Source of the DNA: Acidimicrobiia bacterium
Lineage (GTDB): Bacteria > Actinomycetota > Acidimicrobiia > Spongiisociales > ZC4RG35
Assembly (NCBI GenBank): GCA_025928935.1
Contig: JAICNB010000017.1
Coordinates: 1-46,898 of the forward strand
DNA length: 46,898 bases
Direction of reading: 5' to 3'
Positions within the stretch are counted from its first letter, which is position 1. The number at the start of each line of letters is the position of its first letter. The position numbers and the translations under genes were made by a program. This document shows, piece after piece, positions 32,472 through 41,122 of this stretch. Under the pieces are notes generated by a model. That model worked only from the letters and a program-made list of their open reading frames with translations, searched no databases and was not told the origin of the DNA.

Positions 32472-33364
32472 TCGAAGGTCTCCAGGATCCGTCTCAGACG
32501 TTGGTCGGGATCGTCGATCCACGGTATCCAGCGTATCCGCGGATCCCGCTGAAACCAGGTGCGCTGCTTGCGCGCCAGCTTCTTGGTGCTCACGGAAGCG
32601 AGCTCCAAGGCCTGGTCCATCGATACTTCTCCGTTCAAGGCGGCGAGGACTTCCCGATACCCGACCGCGTTGCGGGCGGTTCTTCCCATCCTCGGGGCGA
32701 TCGAGCGCACCTCGTCGACCAGACCCGCCTCTCTCATCTGCCGAAGGCGGACATCGATCCTGTCTTCCAGGCCGGCGCCCGGGTCGAGGCCGATCGCCTC
32801 GAATGCGACCTCGGGTACGTATCGCCTGACGTCCTCGGCAGCCGCTGTGGCTGCCCGCGTGCTCGGTGTCTCACCGGTCAGCTGGTAGATCTCGACTGCC
32901 CGAATCACCCGCCTCGAGTTGGCGACGTCGACGAAAGCTGCGGCACCCGGGTCGGCCTCGAGCAGATCGGTCACCAACTGCTCCGTTTGACGGCTCTCCA
33001 GCTCCCCACGGAGGTCCGGATCGGTTGGGGCGAAGCTGAGCGGGTCCACCAGCGCCCTGAAGTGAAGACCCGATCCCCCGCTGATGACAATGGCCGGCGC
33101 CTCGGTCTCGCTCAGGACCCGGCGCCCCAGACGTCGGAATGCGGCGACAGAGAACTCCTCCGAAGGATCCGCCACATCGATGAGATGATGCACGATCCCG
33201 GCCCTTTCCAGGACCGTTGGCTTGGCGGTGCCGATGTCCATCCCGCGGTAGACCTGCATCGAGTCGACCGAGATGATCTCGGCCCCCAAGTGCCCGGCCA
33301 GCTTGATCGCCATCTCCGTCTTGCCGGAGGCGGTTGGCCCCAGCAAGGCGAGGATCCTGGTCAG
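32468..33364 (-). CDS. miaA: tRNA dimethylallyltransferase, probable CTG start
   Basis: MiaA adds a dimethylallyl group to A37 of tRNAs reading UNN codons. The P-loop GPTASGKT is near residues 9-16, followed by EIISVDSMQVYRGMDIGTAKP (here the start EIISVDSMQVYRG) and the C-terminal tRNA-binding stretch TRNAVGYREVL. No ATG, GTG or TTG in frame fits the N-terminus. A CTG at 33364 does: it overlaps the miaB stop as CTGA and GGGGAG stands 6 bases upstream. That gives 298 residues, the usual length. It modifies the substrate later used by MiaB, its upstream neighbour. Confidence 0.9.
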   Translation of the reverse strand: MTRILALLGPTASGKTEMAIKLAGHLGAEIISVDSMQVYRGMDIGTAKPTVLERAGIVHHLIDVADPSEEFSVAAFRRLGRRVLSETEAPAIVISGGSGLHFRALVDPLSFAPTDPDLRGELESRQTEQLVTDLLEADPGAAAFVDVANSRRVIRAVEIYQLTGETPSTRAATAAAEDVRRYVPEVAFEAIGLDPGAGLEDRIDVRLRQMREAGLVDEVRSIAPRMGRTARNAVGYREVLAALNGEVSMDQALELASVSTKKLARKQRTWFQRDPRIRWIPWIDDPDQRLRRILETFD

Positions 33365-34749
33365 ACCCGGCTCCCCACCAGATGATGCTGATGCGCCTCT
33401 TCGACCTTCACGTCGAAGAACGCTCCCGCTCGGTGGGCCCCGCCGACGTGGACGACCTTCCCGGTCCGTGTCCGGGTGGTGGCGACGGTCTCGTTCTTGC
33501 GGGACGGGCCCTCGGAGAGCACCTCGACCGTGGCTCCCAACAGTTCCGCGTTCTTCTCGCCCGATACCCGGTTCTGCAGTTCGGCGAGGCGGGCAAAACG
33601 GTCCCTTATCGCTTCCTCGGGCACGAAATCGCTGGTCAGCTTGGCCGCGGCCGTTCCGGGTCGGGGTGAGAAGATGAACATGAAGGCGCTGTCGAACCGC
33701 GCCTCCTCGACCACTTCGAGCGTGAGCTCGAAGTCTTCCTCGGTCTCCCCGGGGAAGCCCACGATCACATCGGTCGACACCGCCAATCCCGGGATGATCT
33801 CGCGGGCCATCTGCAACCGGTCCAGGTACTTCCTGCGGTTGTAGCCACGGTGCATGGCGGCCAGGACACGATCGGATCCCGACTGGAGCGGGAAGTGCAA
33901 CTGCTCGCACACGGCATCGGTCTCCGCCATCGCCCTGGCCACGTCGTCCTTGAAATCGTTGGGATGGGGGCTGGTGAATCTCACCCTTCGGATACCCTCC
34001 ACCTCCCCCACACGACGCAGAAGCTCCCCGAAGATGGGGCGACGCCGACCGTCCAGGGCCAGATCTCGACCGTAGGTGTCGACGTTCTGCCCGAGGAGGG
34101 TCACCTCCACCACGCCGTCGGCGGCGAGCCGCTCGACTTCCCGGACGATGTCACCGGGCCGCCTGGATACCTCGACGCCCCGAACCGACGGGACGATGCA
34201 GAAGGTGCAGGTGTTGTTGCACCCGACCTGGATGGTCACCCAGGCCGAGTGCTCCAGCTCACGTCTCACCGGGAGGGACGACGGCATCGCCTGTAACTCG
34301 TCTACGACCTCGGTGATCGGGCCCCAGCTCTCGGCGTGGTCCATCAGGTCGAGCACCCGATCCAGGTTGTGGGTGCCCATGACCACGTCGACCCACGGCG
34401 CCCTCTCCCGGATCATGTCCCGGTCTTTCTGGGCGGCGCACCCTCCCACCACGAGCACCATCTCGGGATTGAGATCCTTGATCGCCTTCAGTTGCCCCAG
34501 GTTGCCGTACATCCGGTTGTCGGCGTTCTCCCGGATGGTGCAGGTGTTTATGTAGACGACGTCGGCCGATTCGAACCCATCGGCCCGGCTCATCCCGTCG
34601 ATCTCGAACAGCCCGGCGATCCGCTCGGAGTCGTGCTCGTTCATCTGGCACCCGAATGTGCGGATGAAATAGCGCTGACCGGAGCGGGTCGGAAGACGAC
34701 GAGCCGGCTCACGCAGAGTCGGGTTGGGGAGCATCACGGACTGGGTCAT
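33361..34749 (-). CDS. miaB: tRNA-2-methylthio-N6-dimethylallyladenosine synthase
   Basis: Radical-SAM methylthiotransferase that adds the 2-methylthio group to i6A37. The 462 residues comprise the N-terminal MTTase domain with the second cluster cysteines (RTFGCQMN and later), the radical-SAM motif CNNTCTFC followed by IVPSVRG, and a C-terminal TRAM domain (ending near HHLVGSRV). Start is ATG at 34749 or 34734. It precedes miaA, the enzyme for the previous step, with CTGA overlap. Confidence 0.95.
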   Translation of the reverse strand: MTQSVMLPNPTLREPARRLPTRSGQRYFIRTFGCQMNEHDSERIAGLFEIDGMSRADGFESADVVYINTCTIRENADNRMYGNLGQLKAIKDLNPEMVLVVGGCAAQKDRDMIRERAPWVDVVMGTHNLDRVLDLMDHAESWGPITEVVDELQAMPSSLPVRRELEHSAWVTIQVGCNNTCTFCIVPSVRGVEVSRRPGDIVREVERLAADGVVEVTLLGQNVDTYGRDLALDGRRRPIFGELLRRVGEVEGIRRVRFTSPHPNDFKDDVARAMAETDAVCEQLHFPLQSGSDRVLAAMHRGYNRRKYLDRLQMAREIIPGLAVSTDVIVGFPGETEEDFELTLEVVEEARFDSAFMFIFSPRPGTAAAKLTSDFVPEEAIRDRFARLAELQNRVSGEKNAELLGATVEVLSEGPSRKNETVATTRTRTGKVVHVGGAHRAGAFFDVKVEEAHQHHLVGSRV

Positions 34750-34759
34750 GTGGCGAGCC

Positions 34760-36301
34760 TCAGCGGGCGTAGTCGGTGGCCCGGAACTCCCGGATCACTG
34801 TGACCTGGATCTGCCCCGGGTACTGGAGGTCTTCCTCCAGCTTACGAGCGATCCGACGTGACAGCTCCCGGGCATCGAGATCCGACACGTTGCCCGGGTC
34901 GACGACCACCCTCACTTCGCGGCCTGCCTGCAGGGCGAACACATGGTCCACGCCGGGGAACTCCATGGCCAGGGTCTCGAGACGCTCGAGACGCTTCACA
35001 TAGCCCTCCAGGGTCTCCCGGCGCGCCCCGGGGCGGGCCGCAGAGACCGCATCTGCTGCCTGGACGATCACCGCCAGGACAGTTCTCGGCTCGACCTCGT
35101 TGTGATGCGCCTCGATGCCGTGCACCACAGCCGGATCCTCGTCGAAGCGGCGGGCGATCTCGGCCCCGATCAGAGCGTGTGAGCCCTCCACCTCGTGAGT
35201 CACCGCCTTGCCCAGGTCATGGAGCAAGGCTGCCCGCTTCACCGGAGCCGGGTCGATCCCGAGCTCGGAAGCGAGCATCGAGGCGATGTGGGCTGTCTCC
35301 ACCAGGTGGTTGAGGACGTTCTGCCCGTAGGACGTCCGGTACTTGAGACGACCCATCAGAGTCACGATCTCGGAGTGCATCCGTGACACGCCGGCCTCTA
35401 CCAGGGCCCATTCTCCGGCGTCGCGGATGCTCTGCTCCACCTCGGCACGGGCCTTCTCGTACGCCTCCTCGATGGAAGCCGGATGGATGCGCCCGTCGGC
35501 GACGAGCTTCTCGAGGGTGATCCGGGCCACCTCCCGGCGCACGGGGTCGAAGGAAGAGACAGAAACTGCCTCAGGGGTGTCGTCGACGATCAGGCTGGTC
35601 CCGGTCACGGACTCGAGATGGCGGATGTTCCGGCCTTCCCGACCGATGATCCGGCCCTTCATGTCGTCGGATGGGAGTTGGATGACCGAGACCGTCGTCT
35701 CGGTGACCACCTCGGAGGAGAGCCGCTGGATGGCAGTGGCCAGGATTCGCCTCGCCCGTCGATCGGCCTCCTCCCGCGCCTTTATCTCCAGGTCGCGTAC
35801 GACGATCATCGCCTCGCGACGGGCCTCGTCCTCCACCTGGGCAAGCATCTCGGTCTTGGCCGCGGTGACGTCGATACCCGCCACCTGTTCCAGCCGATAG
35901 CGCGCCTCCTCCTTGAGCCGCTCGAGGTCGCCGCGGGACGTGTTGAGCTCCTCTTCACGGTCGATGATCATCTTCTCTCGTTGGGCGAGGTTGGAGGCCC
36001 GCTGATCGAGGGTCTCCTCTCGTTGGCCCAGCCTGGTCTCCAGGTTGGCCAGCTCGAGACGGCGATGCTCGAGACTGGCCTCCTCACGCTCCCGGTAGGT
36101 CTCGGCCTTGGCGCGTCCTTCCTCCTCCGCCTTGGAGAGGAGACGCTGCGCTTCGAGCCGGGCGGTGGTGAGTGCGTCTTCGGCAGAGACCCCATCCCGT
36201 TCCCTCTTCCGGGCCGTGCCCAGCCGGGCCAGCAGATATCCGAAGCCCAGGCCGAGGACGATCCCCAGGATCGCCAATCCGATGGCGGGGATGATTTCCA
36301 T
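34760..36301 (-). CDS. rny: Ribonuclease Y
   Basis: Membrane-bound endoribonuclease that starts mRNA decay. The 513 residues show an N-terminal membrane helix (IIPAIGLAILGIVLGLGFGYLL), shown here as IGLAILGIVLGLGFGYLL, a long coiled coil (about 40-200), a KH domain (MKGRIIGREGRNIRHLE), and an HD domain with HDLGKAVTHEVEGSHA. AAAGGGGA precedes the ATG. It lies between recA and miaB; recX, common in this place, is missing. Confidence 0.95.
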   Translation of the reverse strand: MEIIPAIGLAILGIVLGLGFGYLLARLGTARKRERDGVSAEDALTTARLEAQRLLSKAEEEGRAKAETYREREEASLEHRRLELANLETRLGQREETLDQRASNLAQREKMIIDREEELNTSRGDLERLKEEARYRLEQVAGIDVTAAKTEMLAQVEDEARREAMIVVRDLEIKAREEADRRARRILATAIQRLSSEVVTETTVSVIQLPSDDMKGRIIGREGRNIRHLESVTGTSLIVDDTPEAVSVSSFDPVRREVARITLEKLVADGRIHPASIEEAYEKARAEVEQSIRDAGEWALVEAGVSRMHSEIVTLMGRLKYRTSYGQNVLNHLVETAHIASMLASELGIDPAPVKRAALLHDLGKAVTHEVEGSHALIGAEIARRFDEDPAVVHGIEAHHNEVEPRTVLAVIVQAADAVSAARPGARRETLEGYVKRLERLETLAMEFPGVDHVFALQAGREVRVVVDPGNVSDLDARELSRRIARKLEEDLQYPGQIQVTVIREFRATDYAR

Positions 36302-36334
36302 CGTCGGTCCCCTTTCCCGGTGTGAGACATGAAC

Positions 36335-36372
36335 GTGCCGGGCCCTCGTCCCTGTGGACTAAGGCCCGGCAC
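36335..36372 (-). terminator. 10-bp hairpin in the recA-rny gap
   Basis: GTGCCGGGCC (36335-36344) pairs with GGCCCGGCAC (36363-36372). It lies in the leader of rny, 34 bases before its ATG, and has no T-tract. It may be a terminator for recA or a leader hairpin for rny; RNase Y leaders are sometimes autoregulated. I cannot tell which. Confidence 0.45.
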
Positions 36373-36476
36373 ACGAATAGAAGCTGGCTAACGGGGGGCA
36401 GATCACCCGTCGGTTCGCTTGCTCCTTCTGTTCACGTCTTCTTCCCGGTGTTGCAGTTCAAAGGTGTATTCGTGTG
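36370..36476. repeat. Long-range 10-bp inverted repeat between recA and rny
   Basis: CACACGAATA (36370-36379) and TATTCGTGTG (36467-36476) are exact reverse complements 87 bases apart, both outside coding DNA. They would bring the recA end and the rny leader hairpin together in RNA. Function unknown. Confidence 0.45.
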
Positions 36477-36515
36477 AGGACCCGATCCTACACGGGGATC
36501 GCGAAAGCGGAACAA

Positions 36516-37562
36516 CTAGTCGGCGCCCTCTTCCCCGCCGGAGGTGACCTCCTCGGGCGCCTCGTCCTCTTGCGCCACCTCGCTGAGCCCGACCAACTCG
36601 AAGACCTTGGCCTGGAGCTGCATAGCCACCTCCGGGTTCTCCCGCAGGAAGCGCTTGGCGTTCTCGCGCCCCTGACCGAGCTGGTCGTCGTCGAAGGTGA
36701 ACCAGGCCCCACTCTTGTGAACCACGCCGTGGTCGACTGCCACATCGAGCAGGCTGCCCTCCCGCGAGATCCCCTGACCGAACATGATGTCGAACTCGGC
36801 CAGACGGAAGGGCGGGGCCATCTTGTTCTTGGCCACCTTGACTTTGACCCGGTTGCCCACACTGTCGGTGCCGTCCTTGATGGTCTCGATGCGACGGATG
36901 TCGAGACGGACCGAGGAGTAGAACTTGAGGGCCCGGCCACCAGGGGTCGTCTCCGGGCTTCCGAACATGACACCGATTTTTTCCCGGAGCTGATTGATGA
37001 AAATGGCTGTGGTCTTCGACTTGTTCAGGGTCCCGGCGAGTTTGCGCAGCGCCTGTGACATGAGACGGGCCTGGAGACCGACATGGGCGTCACCCATCTC
37101 GCCCTCGATCTCGGCCCGGGGCACAAGAGCCGCCACCGAGTCGATCACGAGCACATCGAGCGCACCGGAGCGGATCAACATGTCGGCGATCTCCAGCGCC
37201 TGCTCACCTGTGTCGGGCTGGGAGATGAGCAGCTCGTCGACGTCGACACCGATCGCCTTGGCATAGATCGGGTCGAGGGCATGCTCGGCATCGATGAAGG
37301 CGGCGATGCCGCCGTTGCGTTGGGCCTCGGCCACGATGTGGAGGGCGAGGCTGGTCTTCCCCGAGCTCTCCGGGCCATAGAGCTCGACGATGCGGCCACG
37401 AGGGACGCCACCGATTCCGAGGGCGAGATCGAGGGCGAGGGCTCCGGTGGAGATCACCTCCACCTTGCGGTTGGCCGCCTCCCCCATCTTCATGATGGCC
37501 CCCTTGCCGAACTGACGCTCGATCTGGCTGACCGCCATGTCCAGGGCCTTGTCTCGTTCCAT
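36516..37562 (-). CDS. recA: Recombinase A
   Basis: RecA forms filaments on single-stranded DNA, pairs homologous strands and triggers LexA self-cleavage. The 348 residues carry Walker A GPESSGKT (63-70), Walker B region [12 protein letters not shown], the L2 region [22 protein letters not shown] (here the start [14 protein letters not shown]) and an acidic C-terminal tail ([12 protein letters not shown]). No intein. AAGGAG is 8 bases before the ATG. A LexA box lies 86 bases upstream. No recX follows. Confidence 0.97.
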   Translation of the reverse strand: MERDKALDMAVSQIERQFGKGAIMKMGEAANRKVEVISTGALALDLALGIGGVPRGRIVELYGPESSGKTSLALHIVAEAQRNGGIAAFIDAEHALDPIYAKAIGVDVDELLISQPDTGEQALEIADMLIRSGALDVLVIDSVAALVPRAEIEGEMGDAHVGLQARLMSQALRKLAGTLNKSKTTAIFINQLREKIGVMFGSPETTPGGRALKFYSSVRLDIRRIETIKDGTDSVGNRVKVKVAKNKMAPPFRLAEFDIMFGQGISREGSLLDVAVDHGVVHKSGAWFTFDDDQLGQGRENAKRFLRENPEVAMQLQAKVFELVGLSEVAQEDEAPEEVTSGGEEGAD

Positions 37563-37638
37563 CTCCGGCTCCTTCCGAACCTTGCTCTATGACGGTCAAC
37601 GTATCTGCCCGCTGGGACAGATCTCGTCCTGAGATCCG

Positions 37639-37661
37639 ATACTAGACCGAACAGGTGTTCG
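37639..37661 (-). promoter_or_regulatory. SOS promoter of recA with LexA box
   Basis: The perfect box CGAACAGGTGTTCG is at 37648-37661. On the minus strand TAGTAT (37639-37644) is a -10 directly downstream of it, so the box fills the spacer, as at lexA and the LysM gene. The -35 is weak (ATGACG at 37660-37665, 15-base spacing). The leader to recA would be about 70 bases. Confidence 0.82.
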
Positions 37662-37671
37662 TCATGGTGAT

Positions 37672-38226
37672 TTACCCGACCAACTTGAAGGTTTCAAGGG
37701 GCTCGTATCTGGCGGGGCCCCGCCCTAGATGGGACCGGTAGACCACGATCGACGCGCACCGCCATCCCAGCCCGGCACGGGGGAAGGAATCGATGAGCCC
37801 GGTGACGTCGACCGGGGGCCGGACCCGACTCAGGGTGAGGTGGGCCCGGAAGGGACGGTCTTCCGCTTCGAACCCTGCCGCCTGAACGGCGTCCTCGACC
37901 TCCACGGCCAGATCCTCGAGCCGGGCCCGGCCCCTGTCCACTCCGAGCCAGAGCACGGTGGCGCCCTTCGGCCTGGGGAATGCGCCCATCCCGTCCAGCT
38001 CCAGGTCGAAGGCACGGCCCAGGTCGGCCTCGTCGAGCGATGCGAGCAGACGATCGAAGGCGACGTCGTCGGTGCGCCCTATGAAGCGAAGGGTGATGTG
38101 CCAGTTGGACGGGGGCACCACCGTGCCGGGCATGTCGAGACCTTCGAGAATGCCACTCAACACGATGCGAGCCTCTTCGGTGAGTGGTACCGCCACGAAG
38201 ATGCGCGCGTTTACGCCTTCCACCAT
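37672..38226 (-). CDS. thpR: RNA 2',3'-cyclic phosphodiesterase (2H family)
   Basis: A 184-residue 2H phosphoesterase, formerly called 2'-5' RNA ligase. Both catalytic H-x-T motifs are present: HITLRF and HLTLSRVR, in the usual two-lobed repeat. The cellular substrate is not known. It overlaps the 3' end of cinA by 16 bases and precedes recA, whose SOS promoter begins right after its stop; cinA-thpR-recA is a frequent actinobacterial and firmicute order. Confidence 0.9.
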   Translation of the reverse strand: MVEGVNARIFVAVPLTEEARIVLSGILEGLDMPGTVVPPSNWHITLRFIGRTDDVAFDRLLASLDEADLGRAFDLELDGMGAFPRPKGATVLWLGVDRGRARLEDLAVEVEDAVQAAGFEAEDRPFRAHLTLSRVRPPVDVTGLIDSFPRAGLGWRCASIVVYRSHLGRGPARYEPLETFKLVG

Positions 38227-39446
38227 CTACCGACGATCGCCAGGCGCGCCAGGTGCAGTGCCGCGGTGGCGCCGAAGGCTCGGATGCGGTCCCGATCGCC
38301 GGTGAAGCGCATCTCCCTGGCTCGGGCATCCTCCGGCGTCGCCACACCGATCATCACCGTGCCCACCGGCTTCTCGAGTGGGTCGGGGCCGGCCGACCCG
38401 GTCACCGACAATGCCACATCGACATCGAGCAGCGCCCTCGCCCCGGTCGCCAGCGCCACCGCGGCCTCTTCACTGACGACTCCGAGCACGTCCGGCAAGC
38501 CGAGCAGCCTCTGCTTCAACTCCGTCTGGTAGGCCACAACACCTCCCTTCACGACCGCCGACGATCCAGGCAGATCGGTGAGTCGTGCGGTGACCAGGCC
38601 ACCGGTCATCGACTCGGCCGTGCCGATGGTCTGGCCCCGCTCCGAGAGCAAACGAAGCAGAACACGCTCGATCGTCTCCTCGTCGGTGCCGAAGATGCTC
38701 TCCCCCAGCCTCGACCGGACCTCCATCTCCATCGGCTCGATCAGGCTGCGAGCCTCGGCGGCAGTCTCGGCCTTGGCGGTCATTCGTATCTTGATCTCGG
38801 AGTTGGAGGCGAGAAAGGCAAGGGAGGGATTCACCGAGCCCGTGTAGAGGTCGTCCAGCAGCTCGGCGACTTCCGACTCGGCCCGGCCCCAGGTGCGGAG
38901 GAGAACGCTGGCGATGACCTTCTCGGAGCCGGACGCCGTGGCCAGACGGGGCAAGACCTCGGTGGCCATCAAGTGCTCCATCTCGGCCGGGACTCCCGGC
39001 ACACAAAAGATGGGCTTGCCTTCGTGCTCGACCATGAGACCCGGCGCGGTCCCTCGCGGATTGGGCAGCATCACTGCGCCTTCCGGGTAGTACGCCTGAC
39101 GCAGGTTGCTCTCCGGCATCTCACGACCGCGTCTCGCCCACCATTCCCGGAGCTGCCCGGCGTACTCTTCGCTGAAGACCAGGGCCTGGCCGGTCACGTC
39201 GGCCAGCGCCTCCCTGGTCATGTCGTCCTGGGTCGGCCCGATCCCCCCGGTGATCACCACCGCGTCCGACCTGTCGAGCCCCACCCTGATCGCGGTGGAG
39301 ATCCGACTCAGGTTGTCCCCCACGACCTGCTGGAAATGGGCATCGAGCCCACGCTCGGCCATGGCTGCCCCGATGACTGCGGCGTTGGTGTTGACGATCT
39401 GACCGAGCAGTAGCTCGGTGCCGACGGCGATCACCTCGACGATCAC
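38211..39446 (-). CDS. cinA: CinA family protein
   Basis: A 411-residue protein with the N-terminal molybdopterin-binding-like/COG1058 domain (VIAVGTELLLGQIVNTN, then VITGGIGPTQDD) and the C-terminal CinA domain (TIGTAESMTGGLVTARLTDLPGSS, shown here as TAESMTGGLV). The C-terminal domain is a nicotinamide mononucleotide deamidase in characterised members and the N-terminal one an ADP-ribose pyrophosphatase in some. Both halves look complete. It is coupled to rimO through an ATGA overlap and to thpR. Confidence 0.93.
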   Translation of the reverse strand: MIVEVIAVGTELLLGQIVNTNAAVIGAAMAERGLDAHFQQVVGDNLSRISTAIRVGLDRSDAVVITGGIGPTQDDMTREALADVTGQALVFSEEYAGQLREWWARRGREMPESNLRQAYYPEGAVMLPNPRGTAPGLMVEHEGKPIFCVPGVPAEMEHLMATEVLPRLATASGSEKVIASVLLRTWGRAESEVAELLDDLYTGSVNPSLAFLASNSEIKIRMTAKAETAAEARSLIEPMEMEVRSRLGESIFGTDEETIERVLLRLLSERGQTIGTAESMTGGLVTARLTDLPGSSAVVKGGVVAYQTELKQRLLGLPDVLGVVSEEAAVALATGARALLDVDVALSVTGSAGPDPLEKPVGTVMIGVATPEDARAREMRFTGDRDRIRAFGATAALHLARLAIVGRWWKA

Positions 39447-40792
39447 GACGTTCTGCGCTCGACGTGATGCGTCCTGCGCTCAGGAGGCAGGACGGTGGCT
39501 TCGAGGTCGGGGCCGAAGGCTGCGGTGTATTCCACGGTGGCCCACTCTCCGACGGTCCCGCCGTCGAGACGAACCACACCGTCTATCTCCGGGGCCTGAC
39601 GATGGGACCGGCCCACCGGGACGCCGTCCTCGATCTGGTCGACCAGCACCCGGTCGACCCGCCCCAGCCACCCGGCATTGCGGCTCTCGGTCACCTCCTC
39701 CTGGAGGGAGGAGAGATGGCGGAGCCGCTCCATCATCCGGTCACGGGGAACCTGGCCCTCCATGTCGGCCGCCGGGGTCCCCGGCTCGGCCGAATAGGGG
39801 AAGAACCCGGCCCAGTCGAGCCGTACATCGGTGAGGAAGTCTGCGAGCGCGTCGACATCCTGGTCGGTCTCGCCAGGGAAGCCCACGATGAAGGAGGAGC
39901 GCAGCGTGGCATCCGGGTCGAGGTCGCGGATCCGCTCGACCAGAGCGGTGTGCTTCTCCAGGTTGCCCGGGCGCTTCATCTTGCGAAGCAGCGCTCCCGA
40001 CACGTGCTGCAGCGACAGGTCGAAATACGGGGCCACGATCTCGTTGCAGGTCATCTCGGCGAGGAGACGCTCGCTGATCTCCCGAGGGTGGAGGTAGAGG
40101 AGACGAAGACGATCGAGACCGGGCACGTCGCGCAGGAACTCGAGAAGCTCGGGAAGACCGCCGGGGGCATGGATGTCACGGCCGTAGGCGGCCAGGTCCT
40201 GGGCGACCAGCACCACCTCCCTCACCCCGGAGGCGACCAGGGACCCCAACTCCTCGCGGATCTCCACTGGGCGACGGGATCGCTGCTTGCCCCTGATGGC
40301 CGGGATGGCACAGAAGGTGCACGGCTTGTCACATCCTTCGGCCACCTTCAGATATGCATAGGGAAGGTCGGGCTCAGGCCGGCCGATCGCGTGGAGGATG
40401 TCCATCACCGGTCGCCTTCGCAGGTCTACCGGTGCCCACTCCGTCAGCCGGTCGAGGGCACCGACCAACTCGCCATATCGATCGATGCCGAGGACGAGGT
40501 CGACCTCAGGCAGTGCCGACTCGACCTCCGCGCCGAATCGCTGGGCCATGCAGCCGATCACCACCGCGTGCGCGTCGGACCGCTTCCGATCCTCGAGGTC
40601 CAGGATGACCTCGACCGACTCGGCCCGGGCCTCTTCGATGAAGGCGCAGGTGTTGACCATCACGACGTCGGCCTCTTCGGGTGTGTCGGACCAGCCGTAC
40701 CCGGCTTCCGAGAGCATGGCGACGATCTTCTCGGAGTCGACCTGATTCTTGGCGCATCCGAGCGTGCTCAGCCAGATGGTGGGCGCAGGCAT
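39443..40792 (-). CDS. rimO: Ribosomal protein S12 methylthiotransferase
   Basis: Radical-SAM enzyme that methylthiolates an aspartate of ribosomal protein S12. The 449 residues start IWLSTLGCAKNQVDSE, the RimO version of the MTTase domain with a cluster Cys, followed by the radical-SAM motif CDKPCTFC with AIPAIRGKQRSR, and a C-terminal TRAM domain. Paralogue of miaB 5 kb away; the G-C-A-K-N-x-V-D-S-E text separates it from MiaB. The stop overlaps the cinA start as ATGA. Confidence 0.95.
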   Translation of the reverse strand: MPAPTIWLSTLGCAKNQVDSEKIVAMLSEAGYGWSDTPEEADVVMVNTCAFIEEARAESVEVILDLEDRKRSDAHAVVIGCMAQRFGAEVESALPEVDLVLGIDRYGELVGALDRLTEWAPVDLRRRPVMDILHAIGRPEPDLPYAYLKVAEGCDKPCTFCAIPAIRGKQRSRRPVEIREELGSLVASGVREVVLVAQDLAAYGRDIHAPGGLPELLEFLRDVPGLDRLRLLYLHPREISERLLAEMTCNEIVAPYFDLSLQHVSGALLRKMKRPGNLEKHTALVERIRDLDPDATLRSSFIVGFPGETDQDVDALADFLTDVRLDWAGFFPYSAEPGTPAADMEGQVPRDRMMERLRHLSSLQEEVTESRNAGWLGRVDRVLVDQIEDGVPVGRSHRQAPEIDGVVRLDGGTVGEWATVEYTAAFGPDLEATVLPPERRTHHVERRTS

Positions 40793-40809
40793 CCGTGAGA
40801 GATTAGGAA

Positions 40810-40859
40810 CCCAAATTGGGAGCTACAGAGTCGGATATGACACCTCCCCGTCCCAATTT
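40810..40859. repeat. Inverted repeat in the rimO upstream gap
   Basis: AAATTGGGA (40813-40821) and TCCCAATTT (40851-40859) are exact inverted copies 29 bases apart, and the first lies in the palindrome CCCAAATTGGG (40810-40820). The A+T-rich core stands out in GC-rich DNA. It may be a terminator for the 40868 gene on the minus strand, or an operator at the rimO promoter. Confidence 0.45.
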
Positions 40860-40867
40860 CGGGATGA

Positions 40868-41122
40868 TCACTCCCGGGAGGTCTCGACCACCACCAGCAG
40901 GGGGCCCGAGCCGACCGTGTCGGCCAGGGTGTTCCAGGTGGCGATGCTGACCCAGCCATCCCCCTCGATCTCGGCACATGCCAGATGGACGGCATCCACC
41001 AGCGGGCCAAGCGCATGGTCGAGGTCATAGGCCTGAGCCACTGCGATCCGCGCCTCGGCGACGTCATGGATGGCGACGGCGCGTATCGCCTCCTCGGCGA
41101 AGGTCTCCGCCTTCGCGTTCAT
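40868..41122 (-). CDS. Small helical protein, unknown
   Basis: An 84-residue protein I cannot name. It begins with a helix of the type AEEAIRAVAIHDVAEARIAVAQA, shown here as AIRAVAIHDVAEARIAVAQA, and ends with a beta-like stretch SGPLLVVVETS. It starts in the stop of the GAPDH-like gene (TGATG), so it is translated with it. There are no cysteines forming a site and no signal peptide beyond one internal Cys. It might be an accessory subunit of its neighbour. Confidence 0.6.
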   Translation of the reverse strand: MNAKAETFAEEAIRAVAIHDVAEARIAVAQAYDLDHALGPLVDAVHLACAEIEGDGWVSIATWNTLADTVGSGPLLVVVETSRE

